A DNA stretch of 64,000 nt from DASSQJ01 sp963773655. GTDB taxonomy: Bacteria; Actinomycetota; Actinomycetes; Actinomycetales; Dermatophilaceae. The notes beneath the pieces were generated by a model. The model ran no database searches and had not been told where the DNA came from. It saw only the letters and a program-made list of their open reading frames with translations. The translations under genes and the position numbers were made by a program. The stretch is from positions 496,001 to 560,000 of the forward strand of contig CAVZBX010000001.1 in assembly GCA_963773655.1 (NCBI GenBank), written 5' to 3'. Positions 18,245 to 28,038 of the stretch are shown piece after piece. Within the stretch, counting starts at the first letter, position 1; each line of letters opens with the position of its first letter.

Positions 18245-19664
18245 GGATCCGCCGCATGGCGACGCCCGCCAGCACGGCGAGGACGGCCGCGGCGGCCACG
18301 CGGACCACCGACCACGCGCCGCCGACGGGCGCGAGTGCTCCGGCGAGGCACAGACCGACCCCGACGGCGAGCGGAGCGGCGAGCAGCCGCTCCTGCCACC
18401 GGGTCTCGCTCACGCGCCTGGCGAGCAGGGCGACGCCGGCCGCCATCGCCGCGTAGGTGACCGCCATGCCGCCGGCCACGGCCGTGAGCCCGAACGCCTC
18501 ACCTGCCCCCCATGCGCAGGCCGTCCCCAGGACGAGGGCGGCCGGTGTGACGACGGCCAGACCCTCGCTGCGCCCGGAGGCGAACACCAGGTGGACGTTG
18601 GCGAGGTAGAGCACCGACAGGACGCTGCCGACCGCCGCGAGGCCCACCGCGGGGGTCAGGACCGCCGGGTCGTACGAGGGGGGCGCGACGACGCGGAGCA
18701 GCAGTGGCGCGAGAAGCGACACGCCCCCCGCGGTGAGGGCCGTCAACGCCGCGATGTCGCGCCCTGTTCGTTCGAGCACGACTCCGCGGTGCAGCGGGTC
18801 GGTCCGGTAGACCACCGGTGCCCAGGCGTTGTTGAGGGACGAGGTGAGCACCGCCGGTGCCGAACCGATGAGGACCGCGAGCTGGAGCCGCCCGGCGTCG
18901 GCCGTGCCGAACAGGTTCCCGGCCACGAGCACCAGGGCTCCGCTGGCGAGGTAGATGGCGACCTGGTGCGGGATGGTGGGCAGACCGACCCTCAGCGCCC
19001 GACGGGTGTCGCCCCGCTCGTGGTGCACGCGCCGCGCCGCCAGGGCCAGCCCCACCAGACCGGTGACGACGAAGCCGACCGCCAGCCCGGCCAGGTAGGC
19101 CCGGGCCCCGGCGGAGGGGATGACGAGGAGCAGCACCATCCCGAGCACGGGACCTCCGGCCGCCGCCCCTGCCGACAGCAGGACGAACGGGAGGGGGCGG
19201 TCGACGACCCGCAGGTACGCCTGGGCGTTGACGACCATCGAGAACCCGGCCGCCGAGACGAGCGCCAGGACGACGGCCACCGGGTCGTCGATGCCGGCGA
19301 CCTGCGCCAGCGGTCCGGCGAGGAGCGCGCCGACTGCCACGACCCCGACCGAGGTGAGCGCCCCCCGGCGCACGAGGAAGCGGGCTCCGGCGACGCCGGA
19401 GCGCTCCAGGATGCCGTGCCGGGTGATCGCCGCGGCCAGGCCCAGGCCCGCGAGGATCATCCCGACCTGGATGACGACGAGCGCGGTGGCGACGACGCCG
19501 TACTCGTCACTGCCGAGGAGGCGGGTGACGAACGGCGTGACGACCGCGTTGGACAGCACCGGCGCAGCCGTGCCCACCGTGTAGAGCAGGCCCCGCCCGA
19601 GGACGGTCCTGCTCGCGGCCGTGCCCGTGCCCGGCGGCGGAGTGGGGAGAGGTGGCTCAGCCAC
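18234..19664 (-). CDS. Polysaccharide flippase, Wzx/MurJ-like (MATE superfamily)
   Basis: Predicted 476 residues with 12-14 membrane helices. The N-terminal LGRGLLYTVGTAAPVLSNAV and VTPFVTRLLGSDEYGVVATA are typical of polysaccharide biosynthesis proteins (PF01943/PF13440 types). Known role: flipping lipid-linked oligosaccharide repeat units across the membrane. GTG 19664 lies inside the end of pseC (8-base overlap), so it is co-translated with the Pse genes. The locus therefore has both an ABC exporter and a flippase, implying two export routes or two polymers. Confidence 0.88.
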   Translation of the reverse strand: MAEPPLPTPPPGTGTAASRTVLGRGLLYTVGTAAPVLSNAVVTPFVTRLLGSDEYGVVATALVVIQVGMILAGLGLAAAITRHGILERSGVAGARFLVRRGALTSVGVVAVGALLAGPLAQVAGIDDPVAVVLALVSAAGFSMVVNAQAYLRVVDRPLPFVLLSAGAAAGGPVLGMVLLLVIPSAGARAYLAGLAVGFVVTGLVGLALAARRVHHERGDTRRALRVGLPTIPHQVAIYLASGALVLVAGNLFGTADAGRLQLAVLIGSAPAVLTSSLNNAWAPVVYRTDPLHRGVVLERTGRDIAALTALTAGGVSLLAPLLLRVVAPPSYDPAVLTPAVGLAAVGSVLSVLYLANVHLVFASGRSEGLAVVTPAALVLGTACAWGAGEAFGLTAVAGGMAVTYAAMAAGVALLARRVSETRWQERLLAAPLAVGVGLCLAGALAPVGGAWSVVRVAAAAVLAVLAGVAMRRILTR

Positions 19665-20784
19665 CCACGACCGTCCGGACGCTGTCGATGACGCGGTCGA
19701 CGTCGTGGTCGGTGAGCGCCGCGTGCATGGGCAGCGAGATCTCCTCCGCGTAGAAGGCCTCCGCGTTGGGGCACATCCCGCGGCGGTAGCCGAGGTCCTC
19801 GAAGAGGGGGTGCCAGTAGACGGGCAGGTAGTTCACCTGCACGCCGATGCCGTGCCCGCGCAGCCGCTCGAAGACCTCCCGCCGGCGGCCCGCGAGGACG
19901 CGCACGGGGTACAGGTGCCAGATGGGGTCGACGTCGGGGCGCTGCGTGGGCAGGCGCAGTCCGTCGACGTCGGACAGGCCCTCCCGGTAGCGGGCGAACA
20001 CCTCGGCACGGCGGGCCTTGAACGCGCCGAGACGACGCAGCTGGCTGAGGCCGAGGGCGGCGAGCACGTCGGGGAGCCGGTAGTTCAGGCCCCACTCGTG
20101 CACCTCTTGGTGCCAGGGACCCTCATCCGGGTGGCGCATCCGCGAGCGATCGCGTTCGAGACCGATGAAGTGGAACTGGTGCGCCCGGCGGGCCAGCTCG
20201 GGGTCGGGGGAGACGACGGCCCCGCCCTCGGCCGTCGTCAGGTTCTTCGTGGGGAAGAACGAGAACGTCGTGAGGTCGGCCAGCGAGCCGACGGGCCGGC
20301 CCCGGTACGTCGAGCCGATGGAGTGCGCGGCGTCCTCGAGGAGGAGCGCGCCCGCGTCGTCGGCGACCCGACGGAGGGCGTCGGCGTCCACCGGGTGCCC
20401 GGCGTAGTCCACGGCGGCGATCACGGCGGTGCGGGAGGTCACCTCGGCGGCCGCCGCCGCCGGGTCGAGGTTGGCGGTGTCCTCCTCGACGTCCGCGAAC
20501 CTGATCGTGGCGCCGAGTGCGAGGGCGCACGACGCCGTGGCGACGAACGTCATCGGCGTGGTGACCACCTCGTCCCCCGCTCCCACGCCGGCGGCGGCGT
20601 AGGCGATGTGCAGGGCGGCTGTTCCGGAGGTGCAGCTGACGGCCCGGGGCGCACCGGCCTGCCGCGCGATCGCCTCCTCGAACTCGGTGACGGTCGGTCC
20701 GGTGGTGAGCCAGTCGCCCTGCAGGACCCGCACCACCGCGTCCACGTCCGACGCGTCGACGGACTGGCGGCCGTACGGGATCAT
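19657..20784 (-). CDS. pseC: UDP-4-amino-4,6-dideoxy-N-acetyl-beta-L-altrosamine transaminase (PseC)
   Basis: Predicted 375 residues, a DegT/DnrJ/EryC1 aminotransferase (PLP fold type I): GRQSVDASDVDAVVRVL, ALHIAYAAAGVGAGDEVVTT, and FFPTKNLTTAEGGAVV, where the Lys is the PLP-binding residue. PseC converts the 4-keto product of PseB to the 4-amino-L-altrose derivative using glutamate. The specific PseC assignment rests on its one-base TGATG overlap with pseB and the full Pse set around it; domain alone would only say sugar aminotransferase. Confidence 0.88.
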   Translation of the reverse strand: MIPYGRQSVDASDVDAVVRVLQGDWLTTGPTVTEFEEAIARQAGAPRAVSCTSGTAALHIAYAAAGVGAGDEVVTTPMTFVATASCALALGATIRFADVEEDTANLDPAAAAAEVTSRTAVIAAVDYAGHPVDADALRRVADDAGALLLEDAAHSIGSTYRGRPVGSLADLTTFSFFPTKNLTTAEGGAVVSPDPELARRAHQFHFIGLERDRSRMRHPDEGPWHQEVHEWGLNYRLPDVLAALGLSQLRRLGAFKARRAEVFARYREGLSDVDGLRLPTQRPDVDPIWHLYPVRVLAGRRREVFERLRGHGIGVQVNYLPVYWHPLFEDLGYRRGMCPNAEAFYAEEISLPMHAALTDHDVDRVIDSVRTVVGG

Positions 20785-21794
20785 CAGACCCCCGACTCCA
20801 GGATGGCCCGGATGTCCTCGGCGCTGTACCAGAGGTCGTTCTTGTCGGAGGCGCAGTGGAAGCCCTCGGGCACGGGCGTGCCGTCGGCCCGCTTGACGTA
20901 GCCCCAGGTCTCGACCTCGGGCTCGATGATGAAGTACTTGCCGTCCATGACCGTGACGGCCCGTCGGCCCTCCTCGGGGCTGATCATCTCCTCGTGCAGC
21001 TTCTCGCCCGGACGCAGGCCGATGTCGTGCATCCTGGCGCCCGGGGCGATGGCCTGGGCCAGGTCGGTGACGAGGTGGCTCGGGATGTGCGGAACCACGA
21101 GCTCGCCGCCCTGCATCAGCCCGAAGGTGTCGAGCACCATCTGCACCGCCTGGGGCAGGGTGATGAGGAACCGGGTGCAGCGCAGGTCGGTGATCGGCAG
21201 CGACTCCCCGGCCTCGTGGAGGGCGCGGAACTTGGGGATGATCGAGCCGCGGGAACCGGTGACGTTGCCGTAGCGGACGACCGCGAAGCGGGTGGGGTAC
21301 GCCGCGGCGTAGTGGTTGCCGAGGACGAACAGCTTGTCGGCGGTGAGCTTGGTGGCGCCGTAGAGGTTGATCGGGCTGCTCGCCTTGTCGGTGGACAGGG
21401 CGACGACCTTCTGCACCCCGTTGTCGATGGCGGCCTCGATGACGTTCTGGCTGCCGAGGACGTTGGTCTTGACGAACTCGAAGGGGTTGTACTCCCCGGT
21501 GTCCACCTGCTTGAGCGCCGCGGCGTGGACCACGTAGTCGATGCCGTGCATCGCCCGGCTGAGCCGCTGGAGGTCGCGGACGTCACCGATGAACCACCGC
21601 AGGCGCGGGTCGTCACCGAAGAGCTGCCGGACCTCCCACTGCTTGAGCTCGTCACGGCTGTAGACGGCGACACGCCGGGGGTCGTGGTGGGCGAGGAGCT
21701 CGGAGATGAAGGCCTTTCCGAACGAGCCGGTACCCCCGGTGACGAGGACGGAGGCGCCGCTGAGGTCGGGAGTCGGGTCGGGCATGGGTGCCAT
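20784..21794 (-). CDS. pseB: UDP-N-acetylglucosamine 4,6-dehydratase, inverting (PseB)
   Basis: Predicted 336 residues, an SDR-type NAD(P)-dependent dehydratase: nucleotide motif VTGGTGSFGKAFI, YSRDELKQWEV, VALSTDKASSPINLYGATK with the YxxxK pair and the substituted catalytic region of inverting dehydratases, and RYGNVTGSRGS. It carries out the first step of pseudaminic acid synthesis (UDP-GlcNAc to a 4-keto-6-deoxy-L-sugar). The C-terminal extension (VETWGYVKRADGTP) is usual for PseB. Start ATG 21794, with ATG 21785 also possible; neither has a strong Shine-Dalgarno. Divergent from pseF with a 27-base gap. Confidence 0.93.
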   Translation of the reverse strand: MAPMPDPTPDLSGASVLVTGGTGSFGKAFISELLAHHDPRRVAVYSRDELKQWEVRQLFGDDPRLRWFIGDVRDLQRLSRAMHGIDYVVHAAALKQVDTGEYNPFEFVKTNVLGSQNVIEAAIDNGVQKVVALSTDKASSPINLYGATKLTADKLFVLGNHYAAAYPTRFAVVRYGNVTGSRGSIIPKFRALHEAGESLPITDLRCTRFLITLPQAVQMVLDTFGLMQGGELVVPHIPSHLVTDLAQAIAPGARMHDIGLRPGEKLHEEMISPEEGRRAVTVMDGKYFIIEPEVETWGYVKRADGTPVPEGFHCASDKNDLWYSAEDIRAILESGV

Positions 21795-21821
21795 GATGGC
21801 ACGACCACGGAGAGGAGCAGC

Positions 21822-22550
21822 ATGCGCACCGTCGTCGTCATCCAGGCCCGGATGGGCTCGACTCGCCTGCCCGGCAAGGTGCTTGCCGACCTCGGCGGGA
21901 TGCCGGTCCTGGAGTGGGTCGTCCGGGCCTGCCGCGCCGCCCGCCGGGTCGACGGCGTCGTCGTCGCCACCACGACGGCGACCCTCGACGACAGCGTGGT
22001 CGAGGAGTGCGCACGGCTCGGGGTGGCGGTGGTCCGGGGCAGCGAGGACGACGTCCTGTCGCGGTACCGGCTCGCCCTGAGCGAGCACCCCGCCGACGCG
22101 GTCGTCCGCATCACCGCCGACTGCCCGTTCACCGACCCGGCGCTCGTCGACGCCGTCGTGGGGGCGTGGGAGGCTGACCCCTCGCTCGACTACGTGTCCA
22201 CCGTCCTGGTCCGTACCCTTCCGCACGGCCTCGACGTCGAGCTCGTCACCGCGGACGCGCTCGAGCGGGTCGACGCCCGCGCCACCGGCCACCACCGGGT
22301 CCACGTCACCTCGGGGGTGTACGGCGCGCCCGAGGAGTTCGCGGTGATGGGCCTGGTCTTCGCCCCCGACGCCACCGACCTCCGGGTCACCCTCGACACC
22401 CCCGACGACCTCGAGGCCCTTCGAGCGGTCGTGGACGAGCTCGGCACCGGCATCCCTGACCGCGGAGCCGTCGTGCGCCTGCTGCGGAGCCGGCCCGACA
22501 TCGTGGCCGTGAACGCCGACGTGCGGCAGAAGGCGCTGGCCGAGGGCTGA
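21822..22550 (+). CDS. pseF: Cytidylyltransferase, CMP-pseudaminate synthase-like (PseF/SpsF family)
   Basis: Predicted 242 residues. The N-terminus VVIQARMGSTRLPGKVLADLG is the classic CMP-sugar synthetase (cytidylyltransf_3) motif, followed by GSEDDVLSRY, RITADCPFTDP and TLDTPDDLEALRAV. Expected reaction: CTP plus pseudaminic acid to CMP-Pse. ATG 21822 follows GAGGAGC, a good ribosome-binding site. The stop overlaps the next ATG (TGATG). SpsF relatives of unknown specificity have the same fold, so the substrate is read from context. Confidence 0.87.
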   Translation: MRTVVVIQARMGSTRLPGKVLADLGGMPVLEWVVRACRAARRVDGVVVATTTATLDDSVVEECARLGVAVVRGSEDDVLSRYRLALSEHPADAVVRITADCPFTDPALVDAVVGAWEADPSLDYVSTVLVRTLPHGLDVELVTADALERVDARATGHHRVHVTSGVYGAPEEFAVMGLVFAPDATDLRVTLDTPDDLEALRAVVDELGTGIPDRGAVVRLLRSRPDIVAVNADVRQKALAEG

Positions 22551-24070
22551 TGCGGCTGCTGCTGCGCTGCGACGGCGGGCCCGGCATCGGTGTCGGACAC
22601 GTCGTGCGCTGCCTCGCGCTGGCCGAGGAGGCGGTCACCCGCGGCCACGAGGTGAGTCTCCTCGGTCGGCTCGACAGCGACGTGCTGCGCGGCATCGCCG
22701 CCGCGGTCGGCCCGGGGCTGCGGCTGGTCGACCCGGGCCACGAGGTCCCGATCGAGCGGTACGCCCTCGACCACGACGTCGTCCACGTCGACCACTACGA
22801 GCTGGCCGAGGGCCTTCTCACCGATCTCGCGGTGGCCGCGGAGCGGGCCGGCCGGGAGCGGCCGGTGCTCTCGGTCCTCGCCGACGGCCCCTGGGGTGCT
22901 CGTCCCGCCGACGTGCTCGTCGACCCCAGCGCCGGCGCCGAGCGCACGCCGCCACTGGCGCCCGCCCGGTGGCACCTGCGAGGCACCCGCTTCGTCGCCC
23001 TCCGGCGTTCGGTCCGAGACGCCGAGCCGGCTCCGCGCCCTTCCGACCGCCTCCAGGTGCTCGTCGTCATGGGCGGCACCGACGCCCTGGGCTGTGCACC
23101 GCTCGTCGTCGAGGCCCTCGACCGGACGGCGGTGCCGATGGACCTCACGGTGGTCACGAGCCCGGGCACGCGTGACCGCCTGGAGGATCAGGCGTCGGGG
23201 TGGGGGCACGGCCTCGCCCGGCCGATGCCGCCGGTGCCGGACCTTCCCCGGTACATGGCCGCCTCCGACGTCGTCGTCACCGCGGCCGGGACCTCCACGT
23301 GGGAGCTGTGCTCGCTCGGCCGGCCGATGGCGGCGGTGGCCGTCGTCGAGAACCAGCGCCCCGGCTACGAAGTGCTGCTCGGGGCCGGCGCAGCCACCGG
23401 TCTGGGCACCCCGGGCGACCTCGCCGACGTCGGCACCACCGCTGCGGCGCTGCGTCCCCTGCTCACCGACGCCGACGTGCGGGCCGAGCAGTCACGTCGC
23501 GCTCTGGGCCTCGTCGACGGGCGAGGGGCCTGGCGGGTGGTCCGGATGCTCGAGGAGGCCGTGGCCGCAGCCCCGCTCAGGGGCGCCGCCTCGGCGGTCG
23601 ATGTCCGTGCAGCCGGCCTCGAGGACGCAGATCTGCTCCGGGCGTGGCGCAACGACGCCACCACCCGGTCCGTGTCCCGCAACGCGCAGGAGGTGACACC
23701 GCAGGATCACCTGGCCTGGCTGCGGTCCTCGCTCGCGCGCCCCGACCGGCTCCTGCTCGTCGGGGACCGCGACGGCCGCGCCGTCGGCACCGTGAGGTGG
23801 GACGCGATGGGGCGCCGGGAGTGGGAGGTGTCGATCACGGTGGCGCCGGAGGCGAGGGGACACGGGGTCGCCGGCGCCCTGCTCCGGGCGGGCGAGGTGG
23901 CGCTGGCGGAGCACCTCGGCGAGCCTCCCGATGCCCTGCTCGCCGTCGTCCACCGCGACAACACCACGTCGCGGCGCCTGTTCGTCGGATCCGGTTACGC
24001 CCCTGACCTGCCGGCGGACGGCGGCGGCTTCGAGCGGTGGGTGAAGACGGTCAGACCAGGTCCCAGGTGA
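22550..24070 (+). CDS. pseG: PseG-PseH fusion: UDP-sugar hydrolase plus GNAT N-acetyltransferase
   Basis: Predicted 506 residues in two parts. Residues 1-~340 are PseG-like, a GT-B-fold hydrolase releasing UDP from the 2,4-diacetamido-altropyranose intermediate: LLRCDGGPGIGVGHVVRCLA with the typical G-x-GH motif, VVMGGTDALG, and VVTAAGTSTWELCSLGRPMA. Residues ~350-500 are a GNAT acetyltransferase (VDVRAAGLEDADLLRAWRND; VSITVAPEARGHGVAGALL acetyl-CoA loop), matching PseH, which acetylates the 4-amino group. In many bacteria these are two genes; here the two consecutive steps are on one chain. The 3' end overlaps the convergent pseI by 20 bases. Confidence 0.9.
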   Translation: MRLLLRCDGGPGIGVGHVVRCLALAEEAVTRGHEVSLLGRLDSDVLRGIAAAVGPGLRLVDPGHEVPIERYALDHDVVHVDHYELAEGLLTDLAVAAERAGRERPVLSVLADGPWGARPADVLVDPSAGAERTPPLAPARWHLRGTRFVALRRSVRDAEPAPRPSDRLQVLVVMGGTDALGCAPLVVEALDRTAVPMDLTVVTSPGTRDRLEDQASGWGHGLARPMPPVPDLPRYMAASDVVVTAAGTSTWELCSLGRPMAAVAVVENQRPGYEVLLGAGAATGLGTPGDLADVGTTAAALRPLLTDADVRAEQSRRALGLVDGRGAWRVVRMLEEAVAAAPLRGAASAVDVRAAGLEDADLLRAWRNDATTRSVSRNAQEVTPQDHLAWLRSSLARPDRLLLVGDRDGRAVGTVRWDAMGRREWEVSITVAPEARGHGVAGALLRAGEVALAEHLGEPPDALLAVVHRDNTTSRRLFVGSGYAPDLPADGGGFERWVKTVRPGPR

Positions 24071-25115
24071 GGGGTGTCCCGCGCTCGACGTCGCGGGTGA
24101 AGCGCCGCCCCAGCACCGTCGTGATGGCATCGGTGGGGAGGCCGCCGGCCGGACGGATCGATCGCACGTTCTCCCGCGTCACCTCCTCGCCCTCGCGGAC
24201 GTCGGCCACGACGTACAGGGATCGGCGCAGCGCCAGGGTGTCGCGCTCGGCCGGGGTGGGCCCGAAGCGCGGTGGCTGCACCGCGAGCCGGGCAGCCGCG
24301 GTCTCACGCACCAGGGCGGCGACCTCCTCGGGCTCGAGGGAGAAGTCGGAGTCGACCCCGCCCTCCGCCCGGCGCAGAGTGACGTGTTTCTCGACGGCCA
24401 CGGCGCCCAGGGCCACGGCGGCGACCGCCACGCCGATGCCCGGCGTGTGGTCCGAGAGCCCGACCGGGACGCCGAACGCCCGGGTCAGCGTGGGCACGGA
24501 CAGGAGGCGGGCCTCGGCGGGGTCGGCCGGGTAGGCGGCCGTGCAGGCGAGGAGGACGAGCTCGGTGCACCCGCCGTCGCGGGCGGCCGTGAGCGCGGCG
24601 TCGATCTCGCCGAGGGTGGCCATCCCGCTCGAGACGATCATCGGCTTCCCGGTCGCGGCGACCTCCCGGATGAGCGGCAGGTCGACGAGCTCGGCCGAGG
24701 CGATCTTGTACGCGGGGCAGTCGAGGGCCTCGAGGAGCTCGATCGCCGTGGGGTCGAACGGACTGGAGAAGGGGACCAGCCCGCGCTCCCTGGCCCGCTC
24801 GAACATCGGTGCGTGCCACTCCCACGGGGTGTGCGCCTCCGTATAGAGGTCGTACAGGGTGCGGCCGCCCCAGAGCTCGTGCCCGGACCGGATGCGGAAC
24901 TGCGGGCCGGTCGCGTCGATCGTGAGCGTGTCGGCCGTGTAGGTCTGGAACTTGACCGCCTGGGCGCCGCTCGCGGCGACGGCGTCGATGATCTCGAGTG
25001 CCCGATCCAGGGAGCCGTTGTGGTTGCCGGAGACCTCGGCGATGACGAAGGGGGGCTCGTCGGCGCCGACCAGATGGTCGGCGACGCGGACGGGGGACGG
25101 GGTGGCTCCGGACAT
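24051..25115 (-). CDS. pseI: Pseudaminic acid synthase (PseI, NeuB family)
   Basis: Predicted 354 residues. An N-terminal NeuB TIM-barrel domain (FVIAEVSGNHNGSLDRALE; AVKFQTYTADTLT; LVPFSSPFD; YKIASAELVDLPLI; GLSDHTPGIGVAVAAVALGA; EKHVTL with metal-binding His) is followed by a C-terminal SAF domain (LRRSLYVVADVREGEEVT to TPLTWDLV). It condenses a 6-deoxy-hexosamine with phosphoenolpyruvate to give the nine-carbon acid. ATG 25115 follows a GAGGTG-like site; longer in-frame starts read through sequence that looks non-coding. Together with pseB, C, F, G and H it completes the pathway. Confidence 0.92.
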   Translation of the reverse strand: MSGATPSPVRVADHLVGADEPPFVIAEVSGNHNGSLDRALEIIDAVAASGAQAVKFQTYTADTLTIDATGPQFRIRSGHELWGGRTLYDLYTEAHTPWEWHAPMFERARERGLVPFSSPFDPTAIELLEALDCPAYKIASAELVDLPLIREVAATGKPMIVSSGMATLGEIDAALTAARDGGCTELVLLACTAAYPADPAEARLLSVPTLTRAFGVPVGLSDHTPGIGVAVAAVALGAVAVEKHVTLRRAEGGVDSDFSLEPEEVAALVRETAAARLAVQPPRFGPTPAERDTLALRRSLYVVADVREGEEVTRENVRSIRPAGGLPTDAITTVLGRRFTRDVERGTPLTWDLV

Positions 25116-25225
25116 GACCGCCTCAGCACCTCGGGACAGGGACCCGCCCAGCGTAGGCGAGCCCAACGGGCAAGACACGACCCGGCATTGTCGCCAAGGG
25201 GCTGCCGCTCCCGCCACCGAGCAGG

Positions 25226-25259
25226 TACAGTCACGGTGGCCCTGTGGCGGCTGTGACTG
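25226..25259 (+). promoter_or_regulatory. Promoter and leader element upstream of the PGRP amidase
   Basis: TACAGT (25226-25231) could be a -10 box. CAGTCAC (25228-25234) and GTGACTG (25253-25259) form a 7-base inverted repeat. Bases 25234-25257 match 31772-31798, upstream of another wall gene, at 22 of 24 aligned positions allowing one 3-base gap; blocks cggtgg, cctg, tggcgg and tgtgac are shared in order. Both elements end about 65-71 bases before the start codon. Confidence 0.45.
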
Positions 25260-25327
25260 ATGGTTCTGATGTTGCACCCGGTCCACGCCCCTGGGGACGC
25301 GACACCTCGACCTGTGAGAGACCCACC

Positions 25328-28038
25328 ATGACGGTTCTGCCGCCCGCCTCCCCCCGTCCGCCCCGGCCTCGTCACCTCCGCCGCCTCGTGGCCGCCGGCA
25401 CCCTCGCCGTCGTCGGGGTGACCCTGGCGGGGGCGGCCACGCCGTGGTCGTCCGCGTCGGCCAAGCCGCGGCCGGTCGAGGCCCGCCGCACGGTCGTCGA
25501 GCCGCAGGCGGTGGATCGGGCTCGACTCGGAGACGGGCTTCCGCGGAGCGCCGGGCACGGTCGGATCACCGAGGAGCAGCCCGTCGAGAGCGGGCTGGCT
25601 GTCGTGGGGGCGAGCTGGACCCGCGGCTCGCTCGGGGCCGACGACGTCGTGCAGATCCGGGTCATGCAGGCGGGCACGTGGCAGGCCTGGACGGACATGG
25701 AGTCCGACGACGACCACGGGCCCGACCCCTCCGGCCCGGGTGCGCGGGCCGGCGCCAGGGGCGGCACCGCCCCCTTCGTCGTCACGGGGGAGAAGGCCCA
25801 GGTCCGCGTCGTCAGCGCGGACGCCGCGGTGCCCGACGTGGCGGTGGACTTCATCGACCCCGGTGACTCGCCTGCCGACGGCACGGTCGGCACGACCGCC
25901 GGCGCGGCCTCTGCGAGCCCGTCGCAGCCGACGATCCACACGCGGGCCCAGTGGGGGGCGGACGAGTCCATCCGCACGTGGGGGGCCCAGTACGGCCAGG
26001 CGCAGATGGCCTTCATCCACCACACGGCCGGCAGCAACACCTACACGTCCGACCAGGTGCCCGCGATCATCCGCGGCATCTACGCCTTCCACACCCTCGA
26101 CCGGGACTGGGGTGACATCGGGTACAACTTCCTCGTCGACAAGTTCGGCCGCGTCTGGGAGGGGCGCTACGGCGGGGTCGACAAGGCGATCGTCGGCGCC
26201 CACGCGCTGGGGTACAACTCGGGCTCCTTCGGCACCTCCGTCATGGGCGAGTACACGACGACGAGCCCTCCCTCCGCCGTCATCACCGCGCTGGAGAGGC
26301 TGATCGCGTGGAAGTTCGCGATCCACGGTGTCCCCGCCCGCGGCACCGTGTCGGTCAACGACGCGGTGTTCGACCGCATCTCCGGGCACCGCGACGCCAA
26401 CCAGACCTCGTGCCCCGGTCAGCGGCTCTACGACCAGCTCGGGGCCATCCGGGCCGCGGTGGCCTCCAGGCTCGGGACCCAACGACCATCGACCCTGCGC
26501 CGGTCGGTGGATGCCGGGGGGACGCCCGACGTCCTCAGCCACCCCGGCGATCCCACCACGGGGACGATGGACGGCCCCGGCGCCGTCCTGCGCGCCGCCG
26601 GCTCCCAGCCGGTGGCCGAGGGGCGTCGAATCGGGACCGGCTGGCAGGTGCTCCGCCACATCGTCCTCACCCCGGACTTCACCGGCGACGGGCGCGCCGA
26701 CATCCTCGCCGTGGACCCGGGGACCCGAGGTGTGCGCGTCTACTCCGGTAACGGGCGCGGCGGGTTCGCCGCGGTGGCCAACCGCGGCGGCGGGTGGCAG
26801 GTCATGACCAAGCTCGTGGCCGCCGGCGACCGTACGGGTGACGGACGCACCGACCTCCTGGCTGTGCGCAACGACGGTGCACTCGTGCTCTACGCCGGTG
26901 ACGGCAAGGGCTGGGTCACCGGCGGCCGGGTGATCGCGAGCGGCTTCGACGCCATGGACTCGGTCGTCACCGCGGGCGACGTGACCGGCGACGGCCACCC
27001 GGACCTGCTCACCGTCAACCAGTCGAACGGCCGCCTCTATCTCTATCCCGGCGCGGCCGACGGCGGAGTCGGTGCCCGGATGGTGTGGGGCGGCGGATGG
27101 CAGCAGCTCGACCAGCTGGTCTCGGCGCCCGACGCCGACCTGGACGGCGACGTGGGTGACGTCATGGTGCGCCGGGCCGACGGCCGGATGCGCGCCTACT
27201 ACGCCGACGACGCCGGCCGGCTCACCCGCGTCGACACCTTCGGGCGGGGTTGGGGTGCGCTGGACAACATCAGCTCCGGTGCCGACTGGGACGGCGACGG
27301 CGTGCCCGACCTGGTCGCCCGCGTGTCGAGCAACGGTGAGCTGCGCGCCTACGCCGGGACGGGGCAGCGGGACTTCTCCCCCGCCCTCTCACCGTCACCG
27401 CCGACATCAGCGGCGCCGACCTGTTCCGTCTCGTCGGCGACATCGACGGCGACGGGTTCGCGGACGCCGTGGCCCGGATGACCAACGGGGACCTGCTCGG
27501 CCTGCGCGGGCGGGGCGACGGACGCTTCGACCGGTTGCCCGCTCGCATCGGCAGCGGCTGGCAGGTCTTCGACCTCATCGAGCCCGTCGGTGACTACACG
27601 AACGACGGCGTGCCCGACCTCCTCGCCCGCACGACCGGAGGCGAGGTGCGGGTCTACCCCCTGACGTCGTCCTTCGGCTTTCCCTGGCAGATGGTCGTCG
27701 CCACCGACTGGCAGGGTGCCCGCAGCATCACCGGGACCGGCGCCGTGAACTCCGACGCCAACGCCGACGTGGTGGTGCTGCGCACCGACGGCTCGGTGCG
27801 CGTCTACCGGGGCACCGGGGCCGGGGCGCTGGGCTACTACGAGGTGCGACTCACCGGACAGGCGGACCTTGTCCGCCTGCTGGGGGTGGGTGACATGACG
27901 GGCGACGGGCCCCCGGACCTGCTCGCGCAGTCCACGGACGGCCGCCTGTGGATCTATGCCGGCGACGGCAGGGGCGGCTTCCGCTCCGCGCGTCAGCCGG
28001 TGCGCGCACCGCTGCAGGTGTCCCATGTCATCGGTTGA
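25328..28038 (+). pseudogene. Secreted PGRP-type N-acetylmuramoyl-L-alanine amidase with VCBS repeats (frameshifted)
   Basis: Signal peptide at the N-terminus (basic HLRRLVAAG, then a hydrophobic stretch). A PGRP/amidase_2 domain lies at about residues 203-385, with zinc-ligand motifs FIHHTAGS and SGHRDANQTSCPG and the YNFLVDKFGRVWEGR core. From ~430 on there are many FG-GAP/VCBS repeats (DGRADILAVD; DGHPDLLTVN; DWDGDGVPDLVAR), a beta-propeller often seen in binding modules. The frame breaks in the C5 run at 27378-27382: the first frame ends at 27481, while the correct repeats (LVGDIDGDGFADAVARM) continue one base back to 28038. One extra C restores a single ~900-residue protein. Probably an assembly or recent mutation. 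The stop overlaps the next ATG by 14 bases. Confidence 0.82.

Noticed and set aside
20856..21821. Long N-terminal extension of pseF across pseB
   Set aside because: The extension is antisense to conserved pseB. ATG 21822 has a good ribosome-binding site and starts the conserved cytidylyltransferase motif.
27378..27382. Programmed -1 frameshift in the amidase
   Set aside because: A slip on the C run would restore the frame, but there is no canonical slippery heptamer, and four other genes in the window carry similar indels, so error or mutation is simpler.
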